Of a stretch of DNA of 64,000 nt, positions 28,282 through 37,417 are shown one piece after another. The position numbers were made by a program, and so were the translations under genes. Location: positions 1 through 64,000 of the forward strand of contig NZ_CP031168.1 of NCBI RefSeq assembly GCF_022354825.1, read 5' to 3'. Origin of the DNA: Paenibacillus sp. H1-7. Its GTDB lineage: Bacteria; Bacillota; Bacilli; Paenibacillales; NBRC-103111. The stretch's first letter is position 1, and each line of letters starts with the position of its first letter. Below the pieces are notes generated by a model. It had not been told where the DNA came from and made no database searches. It saw nothing but the letters and a program-made list of their open reading frames with translations.

Positions 28282-30045
28282 ATGGTTCATGAAAAGAGTG
28301 CAGTGAGGCCGGAATATCCGAGACCGCAGTTCGTTAGAGGCGAATGGTTGAACTTGAACGGGGAGTGGGGCTTCCGTTTTGACGACGGCAACGTAGGAGA
28401 GCAGCAGCAGTGGTATGCCGGGTCCGTGATGGACCGGAGCATTATCGTTCCGTTCACCTATGAGAGCAAAGCAAGCGGGATAGGGGAGGAAGCTCATCAC
28501 AGCCACGTATGGTATCAGAAAAAGGTGAAGCTTCCTGCAAATCAGAAGGGGAAACGGGTGATCCTTCATTTTCAGGCGGCCGACTACTTGGCTAAAGTAT
28601 GGGTGAACGGCCGGTTTATCGGTAGTCATGAAGGCGGGTATACGGCCTTTTCGTTTGATATTACGCAAGCCCTTCGCAACGATACAGACGAGCAAAGCAT
28701 TGTGGTTAAAGCCGAGGACACCATGAGCTGCTATCAGCCAAGGGGCAAGCAGAGGTGGAAGGAAGAAAACTACGGCTGCTGGTATACGCAAACGACCGGT
28801 ATATGGCAAACGGTGTGGCTGGAGTTCGTCAACGACGCCTGCATTGCCGATGTCAAAATAACGCCGGATATCGATACTCGTTCCGTCCGGTTCCAATACA
28901 GCGTTCAAGGCTCGGAAGGGCGCAGCCTTCGCATCGAGACGGCGGTTACATTTCAAGGGAAGCCGGTGAAGCAGATATCCGCTCTGGTGGACCGCGAATC
29001 AGTCAGCTTAAGCGTCGACATAGCAAGCGAAATCCACGAATGGAGAGTCATGCTATGGCAGCCGGGTCATCCGAACCTGTATGACGTCGAGTTCGTCCTA
29101 TATGAAGGCGGCCGGGAGCTGGACCGGGTCTCCTCGTATTTCGGCATGAGAAAAATCTCGATCGAGAACGGAACGATCTATCTGAATAACCGGCCGCTGT
29201 ACCAGCGGTTGCTGCTCGATCAAGGATATTGGCCTGACAGCCTGCTGACGCCGCCCTCCGAGGAGGCGATCATCGAGGATATCGACAAAACGCTGGAGAT
29301 GGGCTTCAACGGCGTGAGGAAGCATCAGAAGATCGAGGACGCGAGATTTCTGTACTGGTGCGACCGCAAAGGGCTGCTCGTCTGGTCCGAGATGGCCGCC
29401 ACTTACGAGTACTCGGATGAAGCGGTAAGCCGTTTTACGAAGGAATGGACCGATATCGTCCGGCAGCAGTACAACCATCCTTGCATTGTGACATGGGTGC
29501 CGTTCAACGAATCGTGGGGAGTTCCCAATATTTATACCGACCGGAAGCAGCAGGCGTTTACGGAGGCGGTCTATCATTTGACGAAGTCGCTGGATACGAC
29601 GAGACCGGTTGTCGTGAACGACGGCTGGGAGCATACCGTGTCGGACATTCTCACGCTGCATGATTACGAGGAGTTCGGCGAGAGGTTCGCCTCGCGCTAC
29701 GCCGACAAGGAGCCGCTCGTGAGCAATGAGCGCTCGTTCAGCAATCATAGGCTGGCCTTCGCTCAAGGATACGCCTACCGGGGGCAGCCGATCATCATAA
29801 GCGAATATGGAGGCATCGCCTTCAAGAACGAATCCGGCTGGGGCTACGGCAGCATGGTTCAGTCGGAGGAGCAGTTTTTGAAACGGTACCGGGAGATTAC
29901 GCAAGCGATCAAGAACGTACCGTATGTTTGCGGCTATTGCTATACGCAGACGACCGATGTTCAGCAGGAGATCAACGGATTGCTGACGGAGGACCGCAAG
30001 CCGAAAATCGAATTGAGCAAGATTCGAGCTATCAATCTGGAGTAG
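28282..30045 (+). CDS. Glycoside hydrolase family 2 protein (beta-galactosidase/beta-glucuronidase-like)
   Basis: The 587-residue protein has the GH2 order: a jelly-roll sugar-binding domain (about 10-185), an Ig-like domain (about 186-290) and a TIM barrel. The catalytic acid/base is Glu410 in WVPFNESWG and the nucleophile Glu508 in ISEYGG. There is no signal peptide, so it should act in the cytoplasm on the sugar imported by the adjacent transporter. It is much shorter than LacZ and closer in size to beta-glucuronidases; the exact substrate is open. Confidence 0.9.
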   Translation: MVHEKSAVRPEYPRPQFVRGEWLNLNGEWGFRFDDGNVGEQQQWYAGSVMDRSIIVPFTYESKASGIGEEAHHSHVWYQKKVKLPANQKGKRVILHFQAADYLAKVWVNGRFIGSHEGGYTAFSFDITQALRNDTDEQSIVVKAEDTMSCYQPRGKQRWKEENYGCWYTQTTGIWQTVWLEFVNDACIADVKITPDIDTRSVRFQYSVQGSEGRSLRIETAVTFQGKPVKQISALVDRESVSLSVDIASEIHEWRVMLWQPGHPNLYDVEFVLYEGGRELDRVSSYFGMRKISIENGTIYLNNRPLYQRLLLDQGYWPDSLLTPPSEEAIIEDIDKTLEMGFNGVRKHQKIEDARFLYWCDRKGLLVWSEMAATYEYSDEAVSRFTKEWTDIVRQQYNHPCIVTWVPFNESWGVPNIYTDRKQQAFTEAVYHLTKSLDTTRPVVVNDGWEHTVSDILTLHDYEEFGERFASRYADKEPLVSNERSFSNHRLAFAQGYAYRGQPIIISEYGGIAFKNESGWGYGSMVQSEEQFLKRYREITQAIKNVPYVCGYCYTQTTDVQQEINGLLTEDRKPKIELSKIRAINLE

Positions 30046-30070
30046 TTTGGACTTCCTTGTTTGCATGGAT

Positions 30071-30104
30071 AGACCTGGCGTATCTTTTGCGCCGGGTCTT
30101 TTTT
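30071..30104 (+). terminator. Intrinsic terminator after the GH2 gene
   Basis: AGACCTGGCG (30071-30080) pairs with CGCCGGGTCT (30090-30099) with one wobble; six T follow. Confidence 0.85.
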
Positions 30105-30287
30105 GCGTGGAGCTGCGGTATCCGGGGTAATCCACAGGCGGCGGAGCAGCGATCCGCTGGCTGCATCATGAAAGTTTCACAGGCTGGAACGGTTGGCATC
30201 GGCCAAAATCGTCAATACTGGGGAAGGTAGAGGCACGTTGGTGCTTGCTATAAGGATTTCTTAAGTCAGATGGGAGTTGCGGAATTT

Positions 30288-31067
30288 ATGAAAGCAATAG
30301 AATGGCTGGTCAAGCTCGTATTGACCGCTTTGATTACGTCGGCGGTCTGTATTGCATCCACCTTTTGGGCTGTGAGCACTTATGCGGATCTGATATTGAC
30401 GCAATATAATTTAAAATCGGCGGTTAGCGCTGCGCCCGGCTGGTCGCAATTCGTGGCACACCTCGGCAGCACGGCCTCCGGCTTGTTCGGCCAAGGGACG
30501 GGCGGGACCGGCGGTCAGCAGGCTGCCGGTACGAATACGGTGCCGGCGGACCGGTCCGTCGCCGGAGCCATCGATTCTTCGGGCGGCCCTGCGGATCCGC
30601 TCCGGCCGTCCGAGACGGGAGCTGCCGGCGGCAGCTCTACGGGAACCGACGCTTCCACGAACCAAGGAAGCGGGTCTTCCACCGGCAAAAAGCCGCCGGA
30701 GGATGCGGTTGCCGTATTCGGCCACCAAAGCGGACAGGAAAGCGGCTCGGGCATCAGCAAGGACGCGGTGGCCGGAAGCGGGGCAAGCTCGGGAGCCGGG
30801 TCGTCGGCAGCGGAGGAAAGCAAGCGGATCGTCGTGTCCGGAGAGGAATTTACCAAGAAGAAGGATCAGCTGTCGGGCGACGAGAAGAACAAAATTTTCA
30901 ACATGCTCGTAACGCGGGTTCCGCAAGCGGAAATGCAGACGATATCCCGTTTGATGGAGGACGGCATTACAGCGGCGGAGCTCAAGCAGATCGAGCAGCT
31001 GCTGCAAACGTATTTGAAGCCGGAGGAATATTCTCAGCTTCTTAGCATGATTAAGACGACAGGCTGA
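30288..31067 (+). CDS. Hypothetical membrane-anchored protein with low-complexity linker
   Basis: The 259-residue form (ATG 30288, GGGAG upstream) has one N-terminal membrane helix (LVKLVLTALITSAVCIAS), then about 130 residues very rich in Gly, Ser, Ala and Thr, and a C-terminal charged helical domain of about 75 residues (ending EEYSQLLSMIKTTG). An in-frame ATG at 30270 has no ribosome binding site. The layout suggests a cell-surface or spore-associated protein with a flexible spacer. I do not recognise the family. Confidence 0.7.
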   Translation: MKAIEWLVKLVLTALITSAVCIASTFWAVSTYADLILTQYNLKSAVSAAPGWSQFVAHLGSTASGLFGQGTGGTGGQQAAGTNTVPADRSVAGAIDSSGGPADPLRPSETGAAGGSSTGTDASTNQGSGSSTGKKPPEDAVAVFGHQSGQESGSGISKDAVAGSGASSGAGSSAAEESKRIVVSGEEFTKKKDQLSGDEKNKIFNMLVTRVPQAEMQTISRLMEDGITAAELKQIEQLLQTYLKPEEYSQLLSMIKTTG

Positions 31068-31183
31068 TGAGATCGGCCGATGAGGGAATATGGCTGTGAT
31101 GGCACCGGGTTATCAGATGATCACTTAACGAACAAGTTAGGGAGTAAGGAAGCAGCACAGAGAGTACAGAGTAGAACAAGAGA

Positions 31184-31305
31184 GGGAATGGGTGTAGGGT
31201 GGAGGAGCGGCAGTGTCCGCCTTTGAAGTCGTGAACTACCGCGACAAGCTATCATTCAAAGGAACACGACTTCAACAAGCGGCCGGAATCCCACGCCCCA
31301 TTCCC
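31184..31305. repeat. Structured inverted-repeat element, copy 1
   Basis: The outer arms GGGAATGGG (31184-31192) and CCCATTCCC (31297-31305) enclose an inner stem CCGC/GCGG (31217-31220 with 31279-31282), a CT/CAA internal loop, and a perfect 11-bp stem TTGAAGTCGTG/CACGACTTCAA (31223-31233 with 31265-31275) closed by a 31-base loop. A second element at 37479-37594 has the same plan and shared CCGC..TTGAA..CGTGAAC sequence. It may be a mobile palindromic repeat or a small structured RNA. Confidence 0.5.
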
Positions 31306-31339
31306 TTCCCACGCATACACGTACAAATTTAGACATGGA

Positions 31340-31363
31340 CCTAGCCGCAGGCTAGGTTTTTTT
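31340..31363 (+). terminator. Strong intrinsic terminator
   Basis: CCTAGCC (31340-31346) and GGCTAGG (31350-31356) form a perfect 7-bp stem with a three-base loop, then seven T. It could end transcription of the gene at 30288 or of a small RNA covering the 31184-31305 element. Confidence 0.8.
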
Positions 31364-31402
31364 ACTTTAATAGAATTTATAAGATACTGATGTCATGGTT
31401 CC

Positions 31403-31663
31403 TTACCTCTGGCCCCCGTAGCGGGCCAATGTATCCTCGGCTTGGCGAAAGCGTGATGATTCGACAACGACCTGAAGAATATGATGATCATGATGCTCTT
31501 CTGCAGAAGACATGCCTAATGCAGCGGAAGCTCCAGGTAGTTCCCCCAGTTCTGTCTGACCGGCGGAGTACAGCTGAATATCGATGGCTCCTTGCTCTCG
31601 CAATGCGCTCGCAGCGCGGTCCATATCCTCCCGATTTTTGAAAAATGCCGTTATGTTTTCCAT
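31403..31663 (-). CDS. Small hypothetical protein
   Basis: The 86-residue product MENITAFFKNREDMDRAASALREQ... has a ferredoxin-like pattern (beta-alpha-beta followed by a Gly/Ala-rich middle and HILQVVVESSRFRQAEDTLARYGG). A central EEHHDHH cluster could bind metal. The pattern of hydrophobic residues and the lack of an overlapping gene suggest it is real. Ribosome binding site is weak (GGGGTG 12 bases upstream). Function unknown. Confidence 0.55.
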   Translation of the reverse strand: MENITAFFKNREDMDRAASALREQGAIDIQLYSAGQTELGELPGASAALGMSSAEEHHDHHILQVVVESSRFRQAEDTLARYGGQR

Positions 31664-31843
31664 GGATTGACTTCACACCCCTGCCACGAAACCCCGGCAA
31701 TCGAAACCAGAGCCCGTGAATAATGTTGAAAAATGAAGACGAACTGTGGTAAATTGATTAAGAAGGTCGTCTTACGTGGTTATTGTCTCTAATTCAGGTG
31801 TTTTTATGTATTTTTCGTAGAAAACGGCTTAAAGGAGTAGAAC

Positions 31844-33403
31844 ATGACAGTTTTCAGAGGAACGGGTTGGATGAAGGAGCTGCTGGACAAGTCCAAGCAG
31901 AAGCTTTCGCAAATCCGCACGCAAAAAGTGACTGCCGACACGGAAGTCAGCCTAGCTACCGAAGAACAACAGATGGAAGCTTCTGCACATAAAGCTAAGG
32001 ATATTCTTTTACATAAATGGACTCTTGCTAAAACTATATCCGCATTGGGCGTTATAGCTGCAGTCGTTTGGGGTGGCCATACCTATGTGCACACCGGCTT
32101 GAAGAACGTATATCATGTCTCGGTGAACGGGCAGGAAGTAGGAACCGTCAAGGATACGGCGGAAGTAGAGCAATTGAAGCAAATGAAAGCCAAGGAATTG
32201 GCTGCCTCCAGTCAGGAAGTCCGGATGAAGGTCAAGGAGCCCGAGGTCACGTTTCAGGTTGAAAAGGTTTTCATGGAGGAGACGAACGACAAGGACGTCT
32301 TGAACCGCGTCGCCAGCGCCATTACCGCTTATCCGGTAGGAACGGAGCTGAGCGTAGACGGCAAATCCATGGGAATCGTCAAGGATGAGCAAACGGCAGA
32401 ACAGCTGCTCGAATCGATTAAAGACACCGCGCTGGAGAATAAGAAGGAAGCCAAGGTTCGCGTGTTGTCCGCCTCTGCTGCACCGCCTGCCCAAGTAGTG
32501 GAATTGGAAAAGGTAGAGTTCGTGCAAAAGGTAGAGCTGAAGGAAATCGAAATTCAGCCTCAGGACGTAATGGATCCGGCGGAGCTGAAGAAGAAGCTGG
32601 AAACGGGCGATGTGCAGCCTACGAAATATACGGTGGAAAAAGGCGACTGCGTCTCCTGCATCGCGAAGAAGCTGGATATTCCGAAGCAGGTCATCTATCA
32701 AAACAACCCTTGGATCAGCGACGATATGATCAAGGTCGGCCAGCAGCTGGATTTGACGGTGCTGCAGCCGAAGCTCGCCGTTCGGACGGTCGAGAAGGTA
32801 GCGGAGTCTCAAGAGATTCAGTACGAGACGGAATACGAGAAGGACGACAGCATGCGGGCGGGAACGTCCCAGACTATTAAGGAAGGCAAGAACGGCATGA
32901 AAAAAGTCATGATTCAGGTCACGAAGGTGAACGGTCTCATGACGGATGAAACGGTTCTGAACGAGGAAATCATCGAGGAGCCGGTGAAAGCCGTCGTTCG
33001 CAAAGGAACGAAGGTAATCAAGGGCGAAGGGACAGGCAAGTTCGCTTGGCCGGTCGTATCGTCGAGCATCAGCAGTACGTTCGGTACCCGATGGGGAGCG
33101 TTCCACAAGGGCATCGACTTGACGTCGCCGAACAAAAACATTTTGGCTTCAGATAACGGCAAAGTGGTCTTTGCAGGCGTGAAGAGCGGGTACGGCAATG
33201 CGGTCATTATAGACCATATGAACGGCTACAAGACGCTGTACGGGCATTTGAGCAAGATTGACACCTCAACCGGCAAAATCGTCGAGAAGGGCGAGAAAAT
33301 CGGTCTGATGGGAAGCACCGGGGATTCGACAGGCGTGCATTTGCATTTCGAGGTTCAGCAAAGCGACGCACCGCAAAACCCTCTGAAGTTCCTAAATCGT
33401 TAG
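31844..33403 (+). CDS. M23 family peptidoglycan endopeptidase with LysM and G5 domains
   Basis: This is a membrane-anchored cell-wall hydrolase. The 519-residue protein has a cytoplasmic N-terminus (1-62), one membrane helix (about 64-80), an extracytoplasmic spacer, a LysM domain (about 261-306), a G5 domain (about 312-390) and a C-terminal M23/LytM domain with His421, Asp425 and the HLHF motif near residue 500. AAAGGAG six bases before the ATG fixes the start. The LysM contains two cysteines (Cys269, Cys272) where Thr/Leu and Ser-X are usual. It lies just upstream of walRK, whose regulon includes wall hydrolases. Confidence 0.9.
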   Translation: MTVFRGTGWMKELLDKSKQKLSQIRTQKVTADTEVSLATEEQQMEASAHKAKDILLHKWTLAKTISALGVIAAVVWGGHTYVHTGLKNVYHVSVNGQEVGTVKDTAEVEQLKQMKAKELAASSQEVRMKVKEPEVTFQVEKVFMEETNDKDVLNRVASAITAYPVGTELSVDGKSMGIVKDEQTAEQLLESIKDTALENKKEAKVRVLSASAAPPAQVVELEKVEFVQKVELKEIEIQPQDVMDPAELKKKLETGDVQPTKYTVEKGDCVSCIAKKLDIPKQVIYQNNPWISDDMIKVGQQLDLTVLQPKLAVRTVEKVAESQEIQYETEYEKDDSMRAGTSQTIKEGKNGMKKVMIQVTKVNGLMTDETVLNEEIIEEPVKAVVRKGTKVIKGEGTGKFAWPVVSSSISSTFGTRWGAFHKGIDLTSPNKNILASDNGKVVFAGVKSGYGNAVIIDHMNGYKTLYGHLSKIDTSTGKIVEKGEKIGLMGSTGDSTGVHLHFEVQQSDAPQNPLKFLNR

Positions 33404-33444
33404 CACTTATTTCGTTGAAAATCATTCTTCATAGATCTTAATAG

Positions 33445-33490
33445 AGAGGCATGGAAGAAGCAGGAAAGCTGCTTGTCCATGTCTCTTTTT
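33445..33490 (+). terminator. Intrinsic terminator after the M23 gene
   Basis: AGAGGCATGGA (33445-33455) pairs with TCCATGTCTCT (33476-33486) with one wobble; an inner AGCAG/CTGCT stem extends it, and the T run reaches 33490. Confidence 0.85.
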
Positions 33491-33584
33491 GCTTCAAGGT
33501 GTGGTAAGATAGAAGCATGGGTTTGTCTGGATTTTCTGTTGCTTAAATACAAGACTAGTTTCTTCATAGGCGGTGATCGTAAGG

Positions 33585-34301
33585 ATGGCGAAAATACTCG
33601 TTGTCGATGATGAACAACCGATTGCGGATATATTGAAGTTTAATTTGGAGAAGGAAGGCCACGAGGTTATATGCGCCTACGACGGCGGGGCGGCTGTGGA
33701 GCTTGCCTTCAACGAGGAGCCGGATCTGATTCTGCTCGATCTGATGCTTCCCGTTAAGGACGGGATGGATGTGTGCCGGGAGGTGCGCGTGCGTCTGAAC
33801 ACGCCGATTATTATGCTCACGGCCAAGGACAACGAAATCGACAAGGTGCTAGGGCTCGAGCTGGGCGCCGACGATTACGTCACGAAGCCGTTCGGTACGA
33901 GAGAGCTGCTAGCCCGCGTGAAGGCTCATTTGCGGCGTCAGACGAAGGCGGCTAATCCTGCCCCTTCCGAGCCGGAGAAAAGGCAGGGAATACGAATCCA
34001 GGGGCTCTTTATCGACTCCGACATGTATGTGGTCTATAAAGATGAGGTTCCTTTGGATTTGACGCACCGTGAGTTCGAGCTGGTGCAATATTTGGCCAAA
34101 AACAGCGGCAAGGTGATGACCCGGGAGCATTTGCTGCAGGCGGTATGGGGCTTCGAATATTACGGCGACGTGCGTACGGTCGATGTGACGATTCGCCGGC
34201 TGCGCGAGAAAATTGAGGACGATCCGAGCCGGCCTGAATATATTTTGACACGGAGAGGGCTTGGCTACATGATGCGCAATCCGAAAAGCGGAGGCTTCTG
34301 A
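33585..34301 (+). CDS. walR: Response regulator WalR (YycF)
   Basis: WalR is the OmpR-family regulator that controls cell-wall metabolism. The 238-residue form begins [15 protein letters not shown], with phospho-acceptor Asp52 (LILLDLMLP) and a C-terminal winged helix ([19 protein letters not shown]). I use the ATG at 33585; an in-frame GTG at 33573 adds four residues and overlaps the probable ribosome binding site. walK follows three bases after the stop. Usually essential in Bacillota. Confidence 0.95.
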   Translation: MAKILVVDDEQPIADILKFNLEKEGHEVICAYDGGAAVELAFNEEPDLILLDLMLPVKDGMDVCREVRVRLNTPIIMLTAKDNEIDKVLGLELGADDYVTKPFGTRELLARVKAHLRRQTKAANPAPSEPEKRQGIRIQGLFIDSDMYVVYKDEVPLDLTHREFELVQYLAKNSGKVMTREHLLQAVWGFEYYGDVRTVDVTIRRLREKIEDDPSRPEYILTRRGLGYMMRNPKSGGF

Positions 34302-34304
34302 CGC

Positions 34305-36134
34305 ATGAAAGGACTTCGTTTCTTTCAATCGATCCAGGCGAAGGTCATTATCATTTATGTGCTGCTGATTCTAATCGCCATGCAGCTGATCGGAGTCTAC
34401 TTCGTCCGGACGCTGGAGAGCTACTTCAAGAACGATTTCATCGAATCGCATAACATTCAGGCGGAGCTGCTCACCCAATGGGTGGAAAAGTACTTAAATG
34501 AGGAAACGAAGCTGGGGGATACGAAGAAAACGTATGCCGAGATGAATGATGTCGTGAACAAGCTGTTCGCCAACAGCAGCGCCGAAATTCAGGTGATAGA
34601 CGCCAACGGCTTTGTCCTGACGACTTCGATGGCAAGCCACCAGGCGATTATCGGGCAAAAAAATACGCAGACGGAAGTCAACCGCGCTCTGCAGGGGATT
34701 AAAGATAACCAGCGGATGTTCACCGACTTTGACGGCGTCCGCAAAATGATTATTACGAAGCCGGTCGGATCCGGCGTTAAGGTGAACGGTGCGATTTACA
34801 TTATCGCTTCGATGGAAGAGCTGTACAGCACGATGAACAGGATCAACCAGTTTCTGATTACGGGAACGATGATCGCTCTCGGCTTGACGGCCGGTCTCGG
34901 CGTCGTGCTGTCGGCTACGATAACGAGCCCGATCAAGGCGATTACGCGGCAGGCGACGGCGGTTGCCGAAGGGCGTTTTAACGAAAAGGTCGCTGTCTTC
35001 GGGAAGGACGAGATCGGACAGCTGGGGCAGACGTTTAATTTTATGATGGAGCGCTTGCGGGATGCTTTGTCATTGAATGAGGAAGAGAAGGAGAAGCTCG
35101 CCTCGATCTTGTCGAATATGAATGACGGCCTGATCGCAACCGACGATGACGGACGTGTTATTGTAGTCAACCGCCGGGCGAAGCAAATATTGGAGCTGAC
35201 CGAGGACGACATCGTCGGGCGGACGCTTCCCGAGGTGCTGGGCATCACACGTGAAACGATGAAGGAGCTGCAATCGGGCGACGATCCGATGATGATGCTG
35301 CAGTTTTATCATGAAGGGGAAGAGGAGCATCTGTCGGTCAGAGTGACCTTTACAACCGTTTACAGTAAGGAAAAGGGCTCTGCCAGTACGATTGCGATGC
35401 TGCAGGATGTGACGGATCAAGAGAAGCTGGAGGAAGCCCGCAGAGAGTTCGTGGCCAACGTGTCGCATGAGCTCCGGACGCCTCTGACCACGATCAAGAG
35501 CTATCTGGAGGCGCTGGAAGACGGAGCGCTGGAGGAGCCTCAGCTCGCCGGCAAATTCGTTAACGTGACCCGCAACGAGACGGAGCGGATGATCCGGCTT
35601 GTTACCGATTTGCTGCAATTGTCCCGGCTTGATTCGAAGCAGGCTATCATAGGCAGAGAGATCACGGACGTAGCAGAAATGCTGGAGGAAGTCGCGGACC
35701 GGTTCGCGTTCCAGCTGGAGCAGCGGGAAATCGCGATTGAAGTGAAGGTTGACCCTGAAGTGGCGGAAATTATGCTGGACCGCGACCGAATCGACCAGGT
35801 GCTGGACAATCTGGTGTCCAACGCGATCAAGTACACGCCTGATGGAGGTCATATTACGTTGATGGCGCGGCGTCTTGACATGAAGCAGCTGGAGGTTTCG
35901 GTGCAGGATACCGGAATCGGCATTCCGAAGAAGGATTTGAGCCGCATCTTCGAAAGGTTCTATCGCGTCGACAAAGCTCGATCCCGCAACATGGGCGGGA
36001 CAGGGCTAGGTTTGTCGATTGCCCGGGAAATAGTGCGGGCTCATGGCGGAACTATAGGATTGGAGTCGGAATTTGGCCAAGGAACGAAGGTAACCTTCAC
36101 GCTTCCATATACGATGGAGGAGGCTGCAGGATGA
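34305..36134 (+). CDS. walK: Sensor histidine kinase WalK (YycG)
   Basis: WalK is the membrane kinase partner of WalR. The 609-residue protein has two membrane helices (about 12-35 and 183-205) flanking an extracytoplasmic sensor domain, then HAMP, PAS (about 260-370), HisKA with phospho-acceptor His388 (VSHELRTPL) and a HATPase domain with N, G1 and G2 boxes (DTGIGIP; GGTGLGLSI). It overlaps walH by four bases (ATGA). Confidence 0.95.
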   Translation: MKGLRFFQSIQAKVIIIYVLLILIAMQLIGVYFVRTLESYFKNDFIESHNIQAELLTQWVEKYLNEETKLGDTKKTYAEMNDVVNKLFANSSAEIQVIDANGFVLTTSMASHQAIIGQKNTQTEVNRALQGIKDNQRMFTDFDGVRKMIITKPVGSGVKVNGAIYIIASMEELYSTMNRINQFLITGTMIALGLTAGLGVVLSATITSPIKAITRQATAVAEGRFNEKVAVFGKDEIGQLGQTFNFMMERLRDALSLNEEEKEKLASILSNMNDGLIATDDDGRVIVVNRRAKQILELTEDDIVGRTLPEVLGITRETMKELQSGDDPMMMLQFYHEGEEEHLSVRVTFTTVYSKEKGSASTIAMLQDVTDQEKLEEARREFVANVSHELRTPLTTIKSYLEALEDGALEEPQLAGKFVNVTRNETERMIRLVTDLLQLSRLDSKQAIIGREITDVAEMLEEVADRFAFQLEQREIAIEVKVDPEVAEIMLDRDRIDQVLDNLVSNAIKYTPDGGHITLMARRLDMKQLEVSVQDTGIGIPKKDLSRIFERFYRVDKARSRNMGGTGLGLSIAREIVRAHGGTIGLESEFGQGTKVTFTLPYTMEEAAG

Positions 36135-37417
36135 TTGAAAAGGTGAAAACCGGTCTGTTGGTGATGCTGGTTGCGGTTAGTTTGATGCAAAGCTATTTTC
36201 TTTCCTACAGCTCGCCGAAGTTCGATCCGTTGGAGCAGCAGGATTATGTGAAGACCGATCCAATCGGCACGCAGGCCAAGCTGGAGGATTTGCTGTTCCC
36301 CGACCAAGTGGTCCTTCATATGGGCAATCAGGTTCATACGGTGCTGTACCCGAATACGGCTCCTTACAATCAGGTGCTGGATAGCGTGAAGCAGAGAACG
36401 TTGTCGGGCTTCCGCAAAACGACGGTCTCCGCCCTGAATATGAACGTGGAAGAGGTTCGCGGCAAGCAGCAGGGTATTGAAGTGGTGTTTCGCGACGGCA
36501 TTCCCATAAGTGTGCTGCATCGGGTCATGCAGATGAAGGGCGACCTCCCGCTGGACAACGATACGATTACACGCATCTGGATAATTGCCAGAGAGGCCAA
36601 GGACGAGGTTCGCACTATTCTGTTCACCGATACGGCCAGCACGGTGTATGAGGTGCAGAAGGCGGACATTTCGGCCAAAGATATCGAGCGGCTCATGGCG
36701 ATAGAAGGAACGGTGCCATATAAAGCGGTCGAAGGCGACTATTACTTGCCTACCAAGCCGGTTTCCTTTCCCGGCTATTCGTTCGGATTTTCGCAATTTA
36801 CGGTGGATCAATTGAAGCGAAGCTTTTTCGTCGATCCGGCCATTACCCGGAATCTATCCGAGCGCGACGGTACGGAGATTTATACCGATGCCAAAAGAGG
36901 ACTTCAGCTGAAGAACGACGAGCGCTGGCTCATTTATTCCGACCCGGTGGCGTCAGTGGACGCGAAGATTGATGTGGAGGAAAATCTGCTGTCGGCTGTG
37001 CAGTTCGTTAATCAGCATGGCGGCTGGAACGGCCAGTATACAGTGCAGAAGGTGCCCCAGCGGCTGCTGCCCGTTAATCAGGCGTTCATTTTCCGGCAAT
37101 ATTACGGCTCGCTTCCCATCATCAACCAGCGCAACGACAACATCGGTTTCATCAAGATGGTGCTGCAAAAAGGTGTCGTATCGAGCTATGAGCGGTCGAT
37201 GATTATTCCGGAGCCGCAAAGCGCAACCAGTAAAGAAGTCGCGATGCTCTTCGGTGATGCGCTGGACGCGAAGCTGAATCAGTACGCGAAGAAGAGCGCC
37301 GTCATTTCGGTATTTCCCGGCTATCGCCCGACTGTAGGGGTGGGGGAAGACCGGATGCGTCTGGACCCGTCTTGGGTTGTGGAGCTTAGGGATGGGACTT
37401 ACGAATTTTTGGAGTAG
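36131..37417 (+). CDS. walH: WalK regulator YycH
   Basis: YycH is an extracytoplasmic, single-helix protein that, with YycI, modulates WalK activity. The 428-residue protein has an N-terminal membrane helix (about 7-25) followed by a large extracytoplasmic region with the YycH fold (DPIGTQAKLEDLLFPDQV). It is translationally coupled to walK. Unusually, walI does not follow directly but after a 335-bp stretch full of inverted repeats. Confidence 0.9.
   Translation: MIEKVKTGLLVMLVAVSLMQSYFLSYSSPKFDPLEQQDYVKTDPIGTQAKLEDLLFPDQVVLHMGNQVHTVLYPNTAPYNQVLDSVKQRTLSGFRKTTVSALNMNVEEVRGKQQGIEVVFRDGIPISVLHRVMQMKGDLPLDNDTITRIWIIAREAKDEVRTILFTDTASTVYEVQKADISAKDIERLMAIEGTVPYKAVEGDYYLPTKPVSFPGYSFGFSQFTVDQLKRSFFVDPAITRNLSERDGTEIYTDAKRGLQLKNDERWLIYSDPVASVDAKIDVEENLLSAVQFVNQHGGWNGQYTVQKVPQRLLPVNQAFIFRQYYGSLPIINQRNDNIGFIKMVLQKGVVSSYERSMIIPEPQSATSKEVAMLFGDALDAKLNQYAKKSAVISVFPGYRPTVGVGEDRMRLDPSWVVELRDGTYEFLE

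Larger units (their letters stand above)
31068..31402. other. Intergenic region with a structured element and a terminator, no gene seen
   Basis: I see no coding sequence. The content is the long imperfect inverted repeat at 31184-31305 and a strong terminator at 31340-31363, listed separately. Together they would make a transcript of under 300 bases if a promoter lies near 31100, which I could not identify. Confidence 0.5.
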
